Below are positions 34,701 to 46,919 of a stretch of DNA of 64,000 bases, piece by piece. Below the pieces are notes generated by a model. It saw only the letters and a program-made list of their open reading frames with translations. It was not told the DNA's origin and did not search any database. The DNA comes from Corylus avellana. Taxonomy: Eukaryota > Streptophyta > Magnoliopsida > Fagales > Betulaceae. The DNA lies in the NCBI RefSeq assembly GCF_901000735.1, contig NC_081546.1:6949001-7013000 (forward strand), given 5' to 3'. Positions within the stretch are counted from its first letter, which is position 1; the number at the start of each line of letters is the position of its first letter. The position numbers and the translations under genes are program-made.

Positions 34701-36290
34701 CCAAACAGACTAGTCTTTAGTCTTTAGTACTCATCGTCTTTATTGGGAAACGAGTCCCGACTCTCCAGGAACAACGAGAGAGGAGAAGAGAAGAAATGGA
34801 GCCCACTTTTTTTTTTTTAATTTCGTTTTTTTCTTTTTTCTTTTTTTTAATTTCGTTCCCCCTCTTTTCTTTTTTTGTTAGAATACAAGTGAAAATAATT
34901 TTGGTAGTGTACAGTGGGACAAAATGGGGGTTGGTAAGAGAGGGAGGGGGGGACGACACGGTGTCGTTTATGGTGATGGAATGGGAAAAAAGGGAGGGAA
35001 TGAGAGCTTGGGGAAACATGTGGTGTGGGCATTTAAATTATCTTCCATTGGACATATTTAGCTACTGTATCATCTTCCATTGAATTCTGTGGGGACTCTC
35101 ATTCACGGCCCAAATTGATTAACAGTGATGGACAGAGAGGACAAACCGATTTTGTTTGCTTCCATGTAATTTGAAAGGAAAATTGAAACACTAGAGTTTT
35201 GTTTGGGAGCGAGAAGCGAAAAAGGTTGTAAACATAATTTTGTTTGCTTGTCGAGATGTGATTGAGTGGTCACTTGGAATTTAGAGGGCATGTGAAAAAC
35301 TTGGGGATATAATTAAATTAACTCTGAATTTTTGTTTCTCAGGGTTTTTCAATGGAATATTCCCAGGTTCTTCGTTAGTGATGCTTATATTCTTTATGAA
35401 GGGTACGGTTTTTGCTGTAGGAAAAATCAGAAAGAGCTTTTCAAAAAACGTTTTATTTTCAAGTTTTCTCAAAATGCTGTTTTGAGCTTTTTATAGACAA
35501 CGAAAAATGTCTTTTTTTAGCTTTTAGCAAATGGATTTATTTTTGCTTCACACATTATTTATTTATTTACTAAAATCACTTTTTAAACTCTTTACCATAA
35601 TTCCAACAAAGCAAGAATTGTGGTTGGAAAAATCAAGAAGTTATTTAGAGAAAGTCATCTTTAGATTGTAGGTTTTCATTTTATTTGGATTAAATCATTG
35701 GATTTTTTTTTTTTTTTAATAACAAAATCTTTCCGTTTTGTACTAGGTCCTCTTTAACTCTAATGCCATGAGGAAAAAAATTGGATTTTTTTCGTAGTTC
35801 TACTAATCGTGTAACTTTATAAGGAATCGTAATTCTGCTAATCATGTAACTTTATAAGTTCCTTTTGTGTCGCTACAAAAATGAAATGTCTTTTAAAATC
35901 ATCATTTAATCAAAATTCAATAATGATCAAGAGTAATGCTATAAGTCTTCTTATAGTCCTCCTAAAGTCATCTCAAATGTGATATGGCTTTTAAAATTAC
36001 CAATAGATCAAAAGTTAATAAATCGCATCTCAAATTCAACGGTAATATTTGGTTTCCCTCCTCCTCGTCCCCCTTACCTCTTTCCTTTTCCCTTTTTTGA
36101 GTTTCTCTCTTTGAGAGAACTCCTCTCTTTAGAGTTTTTTTCTTTAAATCCTTTAATCTCTTATGAGGCTTTATCTATCGTCTTTGACCATTTATCCTCG
36201 GCTCTTGAAAAAGCGCTGCCACTGTCTGCCTCCTCGCCAGTCGCCTTCTTCAATGTGTTTCTCGACTAGATCTATGATTTTTGAAGATGG

Positions 36291-36322
<32 letters not shown>

Positions 36323-37680
36323 TTAAATCTTCATTTCTTCGCCAATTCCAACCTGCAACACGCCATGCCACCACCCACACCTATTTCCTAGCTTCCCGGC
36401 CCCACCATCCCCATCTCACGCGCCAGATAGCATATTCACAAGGCTCTGCATTGCCTCGCCCTCCGTCAAAGCTGCTGTTTTCTGAGTTATTTTTGCTGTT
36501 CACATGTTAACCCGAATTGTTTGGGCTTTAGACACTTTGTTAGTGATGGAGATCTCCTTTCCGCTATTCTTGATCTTAGTCTATTCTGTTTCCTTGGAAG
36601 CCAGATTAGATCTAAGTTGTCATTCCTTAGTTTGTTCGTCTTCTTTAGAAGTTAGATTAGATCAGAGTTTATAGGAATTCTTGTACTCCCGATGGTTTTA
36701 TCCATCATAATGGGACGCGGCCTTTAAAAGCTGTATTCCCAAGTGACTTTCACCTTCCTGGGCCTTCTTCAGTGCTTTGAGGTGTTTGTAGTCTATTTTG
36801 GTCGGGTTACTACTGTGTTCTCATATTTTTCCTTGTCTTTCATTTTCCTTGTATTTGTTCATTTGTAATTTGTTATTTGTTATGTTGTTTGCAATGAAGT
36901 TGTTCTTACAAAATAATAATAATAATAATAAAATTACAAGCCTAATGGTAATTTTAAAAGCCACATCATTCTTGAAGGGATACAAGAGTGATACAAGAAG
37001 AACTTGTAGTATTACTCCAAAGTATCGAATTAAACTTCAAATGATATAAATAGGATATTATCATCACATTTGTAAAATTATCACAAGTTTACAAGTAGAT
37101 GTCTCACTAAGTATAAGACATAAGCATTCTAACCATTAATGTGAGTGATTGACCCCGCTTTTTTTCTTTTGAAAATCCCTCTAACCAGTGCTTAGTAAAC
37201 AATTGTAGTATAGGAAAAACTTTACTTAAACCTCATCAATTATTGCCACTTGAGCAATTACGTCGTAAACTTAAAAAATTCTCAATTTTGTGTATCCATA
37301 TTTCAATTCTCTCTCTCTTTTTTTTTCCCCCTAAAATTGAGGGATATTTTGAGAATTTTGACACCCATCCATTTGGATTTAATGAATTTCTCGATATACA
37401 TCCTGACAATCTGTTACACTGCAAAATATTGAAGTGTTCGGCAGATGAAAGTGAAATAACTATGTAAGTCCACAACTTAATAAGTAAATTATCACATAAC
37501 ATAAAACCAATTTATGTAATGAGCTTTAGGCAAAGGTTCCTAGCTCTAGAATATTTGACACACATACAAGTTTAATGAGCGAATTAGAAAAAAAAAGAAA
37601 AAAAAGAAAGGGTTTATTGAGCTTAGTTAAGTATGGCCAATTTGAATTTGGTCTGTGTGAGCAGGCTGCCTGCCAGCCTA
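34701..37680. other. MYB 3' region and AT-rich intergenic DNA
   Basis: 34701-35100 is the likely 3' UTR and downstream flank. No gene is seen after that. 36520-36935 ends with GTTGTTCTTACAAAATAATAATAATAATAATAAAA, in the style of a LINE 3' tail, but no coding part or target duplication was found. Short T and A runs (36290-36320) explain the open frames there. Confidence 0.45.
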
Positions 37681-37689
37681 TTTTAAAAT

Positions 37690-37900
37690 TTTGGAAAAAG
37701 GCCCAGATTGGGGCCTAGTATTGGGCCTTAAAAACCGAGCCCAGCATGGAGTCCTCCATTCTTGTTCACTCGATCCCTTTCATCCTCCATATTATTATTC
37801 CTCTCGCACCTCTCTTTCTTTTCACCATTCCGGCCTGGTTGTTTCATGGTTGTGCTCAAATTCCCGATCCACCTGACTGTCTGTCACCATAGGTGAGTTT
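37690..37900 (+). promoter_or_regulatory. Possible housekeeping-type promoter and first exon (weak)
   Basis: GGCCCAGATTGGGGCC, TTGGGCCTTAAAAACC and GAGCCCAGC repeat the GGCCCA/TGGGCC motif typical of promoters of translation-related plant genes. A CT-rich leader follows, then CACCATAG|GTGAGTTT as a candidate 5' splice site at about 37893. No matching downstream exon was found before the transposon stack at 38628. 37900-38620 is strongly G/T-rich on the plus strand without a convincing reading frame. Confidence 0.3.
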
Positions 37901-38961
37901 ATTTTTACTACTTTTTATTTTTTCTTGTTGATTTTCTTCGATTATTCAATTTAATTGGCGCCATTGTGATGTGAATTGGTGTTTTGAAACAACACTTAAG
38001 ACGATTGTGCAGGCGTGCCTATGTGTGTGTTTATGGGATTTTAGGGGCACAACGACTTGAGAAGTTGATAGTTTCAGCCGATAGTGTGCGTAGGGGGTGC
38101 TTTTAGCTAAAAGGGGTCTATATTTCTTTTGTTCCTTTTTGGGTTGGGGTCGGAGGTGGTGGTGCAATGGTAATGGGTGTTTTAGCCTTGTCTGGGGCAT
38201 TTCTTGGCTATGCGTGATGATGCGTAGAAGCTGGGTTTTCTCGATTGTGATGGGGTTGTTTTGGATTGTTCCGTGTCTCGGGTAGGGGTGGTTCGGGGAA
38301 GGGTAGTTTTGTCAAGTGGTTGTGAGAGTCGTGGGGCCTGTATTTATGGTTTTAGTGGCGTAGTGGTGAGATGACGGGGTTTCATCGGTGCGGTGGGGGC
38401 TTGATTTTCGTCTATAGGGGTCGTAGAGGGTGCATGTGTTGGTGGCTTCGGCCACGAATGGCCGTGGGTGGTGGTTGCTTTGGCCTTGTTGGCTGTGGAT
38501 AATGATCGTGAGTCGGCGAGCCGGCATCCTCGGTTACTCCTTTGTTTTTAATGAGTCGTTACAAAGAGTAAGCATTACTCGGTTACAAATAGCAACACTA
38601 TGTGGCGTTGATGCATCATATTATGTGCAATGGCGGATTTAGAAATTTGAGTTATTAATTAGGTGCACAAAAAAATAATAAAACATAATAATAATTTTTT
38701 TTTTCTTTTTATGTATTATATTTTTATTATAATATGATAAATATGATAAAAAATAAATTATATCACAATATATGTATCACGAAATAAATCAAACTCAACA
38801 AATTACCCAATAAAGAAAAAAACAAAAATCAAAGTAACTATTAAAAATCTTCATCTAACGATGTCACAAACACATAAAAATTTAAAATGCTTGCGAAATA
38901 AACTAAATACAATTAAATGATTAGAAGTGTCTAAGAAAAATGAGTACTTTTTAGTGAATTA

Positions 38962-39408
38962 GAGCATTCCCAATGGAGGAGCCATATTTTTATGTAAAAT
39001 AGCTTCTTAAAACTCACATTTATCTACTTTAACTAAGCTATTTTTAAATGTCTCTACATCCGATTATTTATATTTCTATCTATTCTATTAAAATATTATT
39101 CAAAGTAAGAAAAATTTTGAGAAAAAGAGAACATGTGAGAGGAAAATAGGAAAAATTTTGGGAAAAAGAGAACATGCAGAGAAAAAGTAGGAAAAGATTT
39201 GGAAAAAAGATAAAACAGGTGAGAAAAACGATAAAAAATAAAATAGTTCCCTTGAAAAGTGCTGCTACATTTAGCTTTTTTTTTAGCTCTTCCAATCAAA
39301 TATCTATTTTACATTTTCTTTTGGCTAATTCAATGTAGGAGATTTTTTAAACATTTGAAGAGCCATTTTAAATAAAAGTAACATTTGGCTCTTCCATTGA
39401 GAATGTTC
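38962..39408. mobile_element. MITE nested in the hAT-like element (447 bp)
   Basis: TTA at 38959-38961 and 39409-39411. Ends are GAGCATTCCCAATGGAGGAG and the inverse CTCTTCCATTGAGAATGTTC. The interior has a direct repeat of about 60 bases (GAGAACATG with GGAAAAATTTTGGG text at 39120-39205). Confidence 0.75.
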
Positions 39409-39785
39409 TTAGTTATCTTGAAGAATTTATTGAAAACACACATACCACAAAAAGGAGTTAGTTGAGTTAGTCCAACAATGCTGCAAACCAATAAAAACAA
39501 ATAATTAAAGCAATATTCTTGTTTATAATTAATTTTTTTTTTCAAAGCAATAATATTCTTGTGAGTTTTACTATCAATTAAAGACTAAAAAGTAAAGTAA
39601 AAGACTATTCAACTAAGTTTGTGTGTGATATATGGAACTAGAAGTCTCTCTCTAGGTTTCTCTCTGGGTTTCTTTTGGGGATTCTTGGAGTGACACAACT
39701 AGGTGAGGGGAAGTCTTTCTCTGCTTGATAGGAGGGGAGGTTTGTTGAGTGGCTTTGTTCAAATAGTTAGGTGTGGAGGAAGAGT

Positions 39786-41308
39786 ATGGCCGAAGGTTTG
39801 GAGCAATTATGTAGTCGAATTACATTGACAGATGGAGAACAGAAAGGAATTTCGATTACGGAAGGGGAGATATCTGTTGTAAGGAAGAAATGTGAGCAAT
39901 GTCTGGTGGGCAGATTGTGGTCAGAGAAATTTACCAATAAGGAGGCTTTTAAAACAGTCCTCTCTAGGATTTGGAGACTTGTAGGGACTGTAGTGTTCAA
40001 AGAACTTCAAAATAATCTTTGGTTATTTGAGTTTTCTGATGCCATTGATAAGAGAAGGGTTCTGGCAGGGAGGCGGTGGGCTTTTGATCGACAGATTTTA
40101 GTTATTAAAGAGTTTGATGGGAAGACTCCTCCATCACAGATGGCATTTATATCCTCTCCTTTTTGGATACAGGTTCATGAATTGCCGTTGTTGTGTATTT
40201 CTAAGGCGGTGGCCAACAAGATTGGTGAATCTATGGGGGTCCTGGAGGATGTAGATTTGGCAGGGGATGGGGCAGGATGGGGACGCTGTCTGCGATTACG
40301 GGTGCATATCGACCTATCCAAACCATTGGAGCGTGGGAGAGCTTTGCACTTGGGCGATCAGTCCTACTGGGTAATTTTTGAATATGAGAAACTTCCCATG
40401 TTTTGCTTCTTCTGTGGGCGAGTGATTCATGGCAGGTTGGGATGCCTTGTGAGGCAAGATTCAAGGGTGAATGCAGTAGAGGATAAGAAAGAATGGGGTA
40501 CTGAGTTGAGGGCTGATGTGCGTAAACAAAATGGCTCGAGTGTTGGAGGTGGGAGGTCTAGCGGTGGGAGGTCTGGTCATTCCAGAACGGCGGAGGAGGA
40601 AACTCTTGATGATGGTGGGTGTGACGAGCGGCAGTTTGATTCACGTAGTTCCCCTTCTCCAGGAAACATGAGGAGCACTCGTTATACACGTGGCAACGAG
40701 GATGGAGATGATTCCGGTTTTTCTGGATCGTGGGGAGGGGATTATGTTCCAATTCCGTCATTGCATGATGGGGGCAAACCGCTAGATATAGTTACATGTA
40801 AGGGTAAGGAAACTTTAGTTCCTATTTCTCCAGAATGCCACGCTCCTTTTGATACAGTGAAACCAGCCATGTGTGACACTTTTCTGGTTCTTAAAAGCAC
40901 TAATGTGGCTTCTACTCCTGAATTTGCTTTACCGAAAATTCCCCTTTTGGATGAAGTTTCTATGGTTCAAGTGTCCCTTCTACTGACTTGGTTATGGAGG
41001 GCTTGCATGCAGAGAAGTCTACACCTTGTGTTGACGTAACGGGATCGAGTGGAGGAGATATAACAGAGGGACCACGGTCAGGGGTGGGGAGTGTACGCAC
41101 TTGGAAGAAGCAAGCTCGGGGTAAGGAAATTTCACGAGTAAGGAGGGTCTCGGTTTTATCTGATGTGCAAAAGCGAAAAGCAGTTGGAGTTGTGGTTGGA
41201 AAACATGAGGGGAATGTTGGTAAGAAAGGCAGAAAGACAGTGGCTAACTCTTATCAAATTGAATCCCCACAGGTGGAGGCTGTTGAACAACCCCTCCCAG
41301 TATTATGA
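39786..41308 (+). pseudogene. LINE ORF1 (DUF4283 / zinc knuckle protein), frameshifted
   Basis: Nucleic-acid-binding chaperone-type ORF1 of plant L1 elements. It starts at MAEGLEQLCSRI. The DUF4283-like core has ELQNNLWLFEF and RRVLAGRRWAFDRQILV. A CCHC-type knuckle CFFCGRVIHGRLGC follows (C-x2-C-x4-H-x4-C). The first frame closes at 41039, while the frame FYGSSVPSTDLVMEGLHAEK takes over from about 40958 and runs to TGA at 41306-41308, so there is a one-base indel at about 40953-40985. The stop overlaps the ORF2 start as ATGA. Confidence 0.85.
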
Positions 41309-44300
41309 ATCTTTTAAGCTGGAACTGCCGGGGAATTGGGAGCTCCCGGAAAGTTCATGACCTTTGCCTTTTGGTGAAGGAGAATCATCCCAATATTTTG
41401 TTTATTATGGAAACAAAATGTAAGAAGCCAAAGCTGGAGTTTTTACGGGTTAAGCTGGGGTATACGGGTCTTTTTGTGGTGGACCCAGTGGGGTGTAGTG
41501 GTGGTCTTGCTCTTCTTTGGAGGACTGATGTTCATCTGGAAATACAAAACTTTTCAATAAGACATATTAATTCTATTGTCAAGCAGGAAGGCAGTAACAA
41601 TTCTTGGAAGCTTACAAGTTTTTATGGGCATCCTGATTGGACGAAGAGACATGAGTCATGGGCACTCTTGCGCCATTTGCAGAATTTTAGCCCAGAGCTG
41701 TGGTTGGTCATAGGTGATTTTAATGAGATTGTGTCACAAGCTAAGAAATTTGGGACGGTTTTGACAAGAGAGGGGCAGATGGCTGCATTCAGGGAGGCTC
41801 TCCAAGACTGCTCATTGGCTGATTTGGGTTATAGAGGGTCTTTGTTTACATGGACCAACTGTAGAGAGGGGCTGATTTTATAAAAGAACGTCTTGATCGT
41901 GCTGTGGCGAATTGTGAATGGTGTGAAGTGAATCAAGTGGCTGAATTGTGGGTCCTTACAGCAAGGTCTAGTGACCATAAACCGATTTGTTTGCGGCTGG
42001 GTGAAGAGGAGGAGAGACAGGCAGTATACTCCAAAAAATTCAAAATAGAAGCATCATGGATGGTTGATGAAGAATATCAGCAGGTAGTGGAAAATGCTTG
42101 GGTCAGTGGTGTGTTGGGTGGGTCCAAAATGCAGCAGGTTAGGCAGAAATTGGCTTCTTGTCAAGCTGATTTATCTTCTTGGAGTAAACGTAAATTTGGA
42201 GATGCTACCAAGAAAATTAAACAAAAAACACGACAGCTGGAATTGCTGCAGAGAGATGAGGGACCGGGAAACTATGAGGCTATAAATATGCTTAAACAGG
42301 AGATTGATTTTATAATGGAGCAGGAGGATATCAAATGGAAGCAAAGATCAAAACATAATTGGTATCAACATGGGGACCGGAACACTCCTTTCTTTCATGC
42401 ATGGGCAAGCCATAGAAGGAGAATTAACCAGATTAAGCAGGTTATGGATGAGTCTGGGACCTTGTGGAAGAAGTCGAATGAGATTGGTGCGGCTTTTGTT
42501 CATTTCTACACAGAATTATTTACAGCCGGGGAAGTACAAAGGGTGCATGAGTGTTTGGAAGGAATGGATGCCCGAGTGACGGAGGAGATGAATGAAGCAC
42601 TTACTAGGACCTTTACGGTGGCTGAAGTGGAGTTTGCTCTATACCAAATGCATCCATCGAAATCACCGGGTCCAGATGGCTTCTCAGCTTGTTTTTATCA
42701 AAATTCTTGGCATACGGTGCAAGGAGAGGTATGTCAGGCAGTGCTTGATTTTTTCAACTTTGATGTTTTTGATAAGGATATCAATGCTACCAATATAGCT
42801 CTTATTCCAAAAGTTAGCAACCCTACTAAAATTACAAAATTTCGGCCAATTACCCTTTGTAATATCATTTACAAGCTTATTGCTAAAGTGTTAGCTAATC
42901 GAATGAAGAGGGTGTTACCTACTATTATCTCCTCTACCCAGAGTGCTTTCATACTAGGTAGGCTCATTACGGATAATATACTGGTGGCATTTGAAGCACT
43001 ACATACTATGGATGGCAGAATGAAGGGGAGAGAGGGTCATATGGCGTTAAAATTGGACATGAGCAAAGCCTATGACAGGGTGGAGTGGGATTTTTTAGAG
43101 TTGATAATGTGTAAGATTGGATTTAGTGATAGGTGGGTCAAATTGACCATGACTTGTGTTCGTACTGTTTCTTATGCAGTGGTAGTTCATGGGCAACCTT
43201 ATGGCAATATTATACCGACTTGAGGCATTCGACAGGGAGATCCACTCTCACCATATTTTTTTATACTATGTGCGGAAGGGCTGAGTTTTTTATTACAGAA
43301 GGCAGAGCGGGAAAGAAGAATCATAGGACTTCCGATTACTAGGGGGGGTACTCGTTTGAACCATTTGTTTTTTGCTGATGATAGTCTTCTATTTTGTAAA
43401 GCAAATTGGTCCGAGTGGGTGCATATTCAGGAGATTTTGGATATCTATGAGAGAGCTTCAGATCAGAAATTGAATAAGGCTAAGACTTCTCTGTTCTTTA
43501 GTAGGAATACTCATGCAGATACAAGAGCTCATATCTTATCTCTTGCAGTGGTTTCTTCCACCCAAAGGTATGAGAAGTATTTAGGGCTTCCTGCTTTAAT
43601 TGGTAGATCGAAGGTGAGTGCTTTTTCTAGCATAAAAGGGAGGACTTGGGACAAGATTTGTGGTTGGAAAGAGAAATTTTTTTCTCAAGTTGGGAAAGAA
43701 GTTATGATTAAAGCAATCATTCAGGCCATTCCCACTTATTTGATGAGTGTTTTCCTCCTACCTAAGACTCTTTGCACTGATATCAACTCTATGATGGCCA
43801 AGTTTTGGTAGGGGCATAAGGAGAATGATTCTAAAATGGCTTGGATGAGTTGGAAGAAACTTGGAAGGGCAAAGGAGAAAGGTGGGATGGGGTTTAGAGA
43901 TTTGGAATGTTTCAATGTAGCTCTTCTTGCTAAGCAGGGTTGGAGGCTTATTCATAATACTGATTCTTTGGTTGCGCGGATTCTACAGGAGAAATATTAT
44001 CCTAATGCATCATTTCAAACATCCAATTTAGGGAGAAGACCCTCATACGCATGGAGGAGTATTTGGTCATCCAAAAAGCTTCTACAAGAAGGCATGATGT
44101 GGCGAGTAGGTGATGGTAAGTCAATCAAAATCTGGCACGACCGGTGGATCCCTTCACCAGTTACTTATGCAGTACAATCTCCTGTTCATATTTTGGAGTC
44201 TGATGCTAGGGTGTGCTCCTTGATTGACGAAAATACTAAATGGTGGAATAAGGAGTTGGTTTATAATATTCTTTGCAAAGAAGAAGCAGATATTGTATGT

Positions 44301-45146
44301 AGTATGCCTATATGTCCTAGACAACAAGGTGATTGCATGGTGTGGGCAGGCTCTCGAAAGGGAGATTTTAGTGTGAGAAGCGCTTATCATTTTGCTAAGT
44401 CTATGATGGAAAATGGCACTGCTAGCAGCAGCTCGAGTACGGAACAGAGCACTCAAGTATGGAGGGATATTTGGCGTGTGCGAGGTCCTCGTGTCTTAAC
44501 ATCTTTCCTTCGGAAATTACGCACAAATATTTTGCCCACAAAAGCTAATTTGCATAGAAAAGGTGTGATTGAAGATCCCACGTGCCCCATCTGTAAGCTG
44601 GAACCCGAAACAGTAAGGCACGTCCTCTGGAATTGTCCACCAGCTTCAGGTGTCTGGCTTGAATGTCCTGCACGGATTCAAAAATGTATTGTGGTTGAGG
44701 ATTCTTTTCTAAACATTTTTCAGCAGATGCGTGATAAGTTTGGTATGAAAGATCTACAGTTTATTGTCATTACAGCCAGGCTCATTTGGCTTAGGCGTAA
44801 TGAGTACGTTTTCGATGGAGAGTTTATGGACCCATCAGCTTTATTTCGTAGAGCAACAGAGCAGCTAGCAACATCTAATTCTGCTGATCAATCACGCCGG
44901 GATAATCTGTTCAAACCAAACGTTTTTATGGAAGCTAGGTGGAAGCCACCAAATATGGGTTCAGTCAAAGCTAATTGGGATGCTGCGGTAGATCGAGGCA
45001 GCAGGAAGATTGGTATTGGCATTGTGCTGCGTGATTATGAAGGGAAATTTGTTGCACCTGGTACCTGTGTTTTATCTGCTCCTCTTGACCCAGCTTATGC
45101 GGAAGCATATGGTGTTCGGAAGCTTGCTGATTTCTGTTCCAGAAGA

Positions 45147-46919
45147 CACTACAAAAAAAGGATTTTTTATTGACATAGGTTTACTGACGTGTCAGGCTGT
45201 CTGACACATCAGTAAACCCTCCTGACGGGGCAATCCTGACATGTTTCAGTCGTGAAGAATGTGGGTGTCAGGAATTGGCAATTTCTGACGTGCTAGATCC
45301 AACATGTCAGAAAATACTGACGTGTTGGATTTAACACGTCAGGAAAATTTTTTGACGTGTCAAATTTTGACACGTCAGTAAATTTTTTTAGTTAAAAAAA
45401 AATCCAGAAAAAAATTTAAAAAAGAAAAATTAATTTTTTTAATAATTTTAAATTTCCTGACGTGCCAAAATTGACACGTCAGGAAATTTAAAATTATTAA
45501 AAAAATTATTTTTCTTTTTTTTTCTAAAAAAAATTTCTGTATTTTTTTTTTTTCAATTAAAAATATTTTTTTTAGTCTGAAACAGTACGTTTCTTCTTCC
45601 CCCCAGCTCTCTCCCTGCTGCCTTCTTCCTTCCTCCATTTGCACTCTCTCTCTCTCTTCTTTCCTCCATTTTCAAAAACCCAAAACCCAAAAAATCTTCA
45701 AAAAATCAAAAACCCAAATCAAAATATAAACTTTATCCTTCTTCCTTCTTCTATGTTCTTCTCTTCAAATAAAAAATAAAAAATCTCTCAACTCAAATCA
45801 AAATAAACCAAATCAGAGCTTCTTCAAATCAAAAATCTCTCTTCTTCGATCCTCTTCTCTTCTCCATTTTTTTTTTCTCTCTTTCTGCTGCTTCTCTTCT
45901 GCGATCTTCTCTTCTCCTTTTTTTTTTTTTTTTTTTTTTTTTGCTTCTTCGATCTTCTGATCTTCTCTTCTTTTATTTATTTATTTTTATTTTTTGTTCT
46001 GCTTCTCTTCTTCGATTTTCTCTTCTCCTTTTGTTTTTTTTTCTTCTTGATTTGCTTTTCTTCTAGCAGCCGTGCAGAGAGAGTGAGAGAGAAGAGGGAG
46101 ATTCAGAGAGATTGAGAGAGAAGAGGGAGATTAAGAGAGAGAAAAAAAATTTGGAATTAAATAAGAAAAGTAGATATGGGGAAATAATAAATAATAAAAG
46201 AGAGAAAGAAGAGGGAAAATTAAATTGAATGTCCCGCTTTTTTGTTTTTTGACGTGCTAGTTTTAGCACGTCAGAAATTTTTGACGTGCTAGTTTTGACA
46301 CATCAATAAATGCTGACGTGCCAAATCAACACGTCAAAAATTTACAATATATATATATATACCTGATATTTAAAAAAAAAAGTAAAAATAAAAATACTGA
46401 CGTGCTAAATTAGCACGTCAGTAATTTATAATANNNNNNNNNNNNNNNNNNNNNNNNNNNNNNNNNNNNNNNNNNNNNNNNNNNNNNNNNNNNNNNNNNN
46501 NNNNNNNNNNNNNNNNNNNNNNNNNNNNNNNNNNNNNNNNNNNNNNNNNNNNNNNNNNNNNNNNNNNNNNNNNNNNNNNNNNNNNNNNNNNNNNNNNNNN
46601 NNNNNNNNNNNNNNNNNNNNNNNNNNNNNNNNNNNNNNNNNNNNNNNNNNNNNNNNNNNNNNNNNNNNNNNNNNNNNNNNNNNNNNNNNNNNNNNNNNNN
46701 NNNNNNNNNNNNNNNNNNNNNNNNNNNNNNNNNNNNNNNNNNNNNNNNNNNNNNNNNNNNNNNNNNNNNNNNNNNNNNNNNNNNNNNNNNNNNNNNNTCA
46801 AAAAAAAATTTGTTGACGTGCCAATTTTGACACGTCAACATTTACTGACGTGGCAAAAAAATAGAACTGTTTGACACGTCACAAAATTGCCTTTTATTTT
46901 ATTTTATTTTTTTGTAGTG
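45147..46919. mobile_element. Non-autonomous CACTA (En/Spm-type) element
   Basis: Starts CACTACAAAAAAA and ends TTTTTTTGTAGTG, with a 3-bp AGA target duplication (45144-45146, 46920-46922). Both subterminal regions are packed with TGACGTG/CACGTCA words, about 25 visible. Between them 45600-46060 is CT-rich. 46434-46797 is a gap of 364 N, so the length is uncertain. No transposase is seen. Confidence 0.85.
46434..46797. other. Assembly gap, 364 N, inside the CACTA element
   Basis: Sized gap between two blocks of subterminal TGACGTG repeats, where short-read assembly would be expected to fail. Confidence 0.99.

Noticed and set aside
36520..36940. LINE 3' end
   Set aside because: The tail looks right (TAA repeats), but I found no coding remnant or flanking duplication.
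46410..46841. Long open frames across the 364-N gap
   Set aside because: They consist almost entirely of unknown residues.
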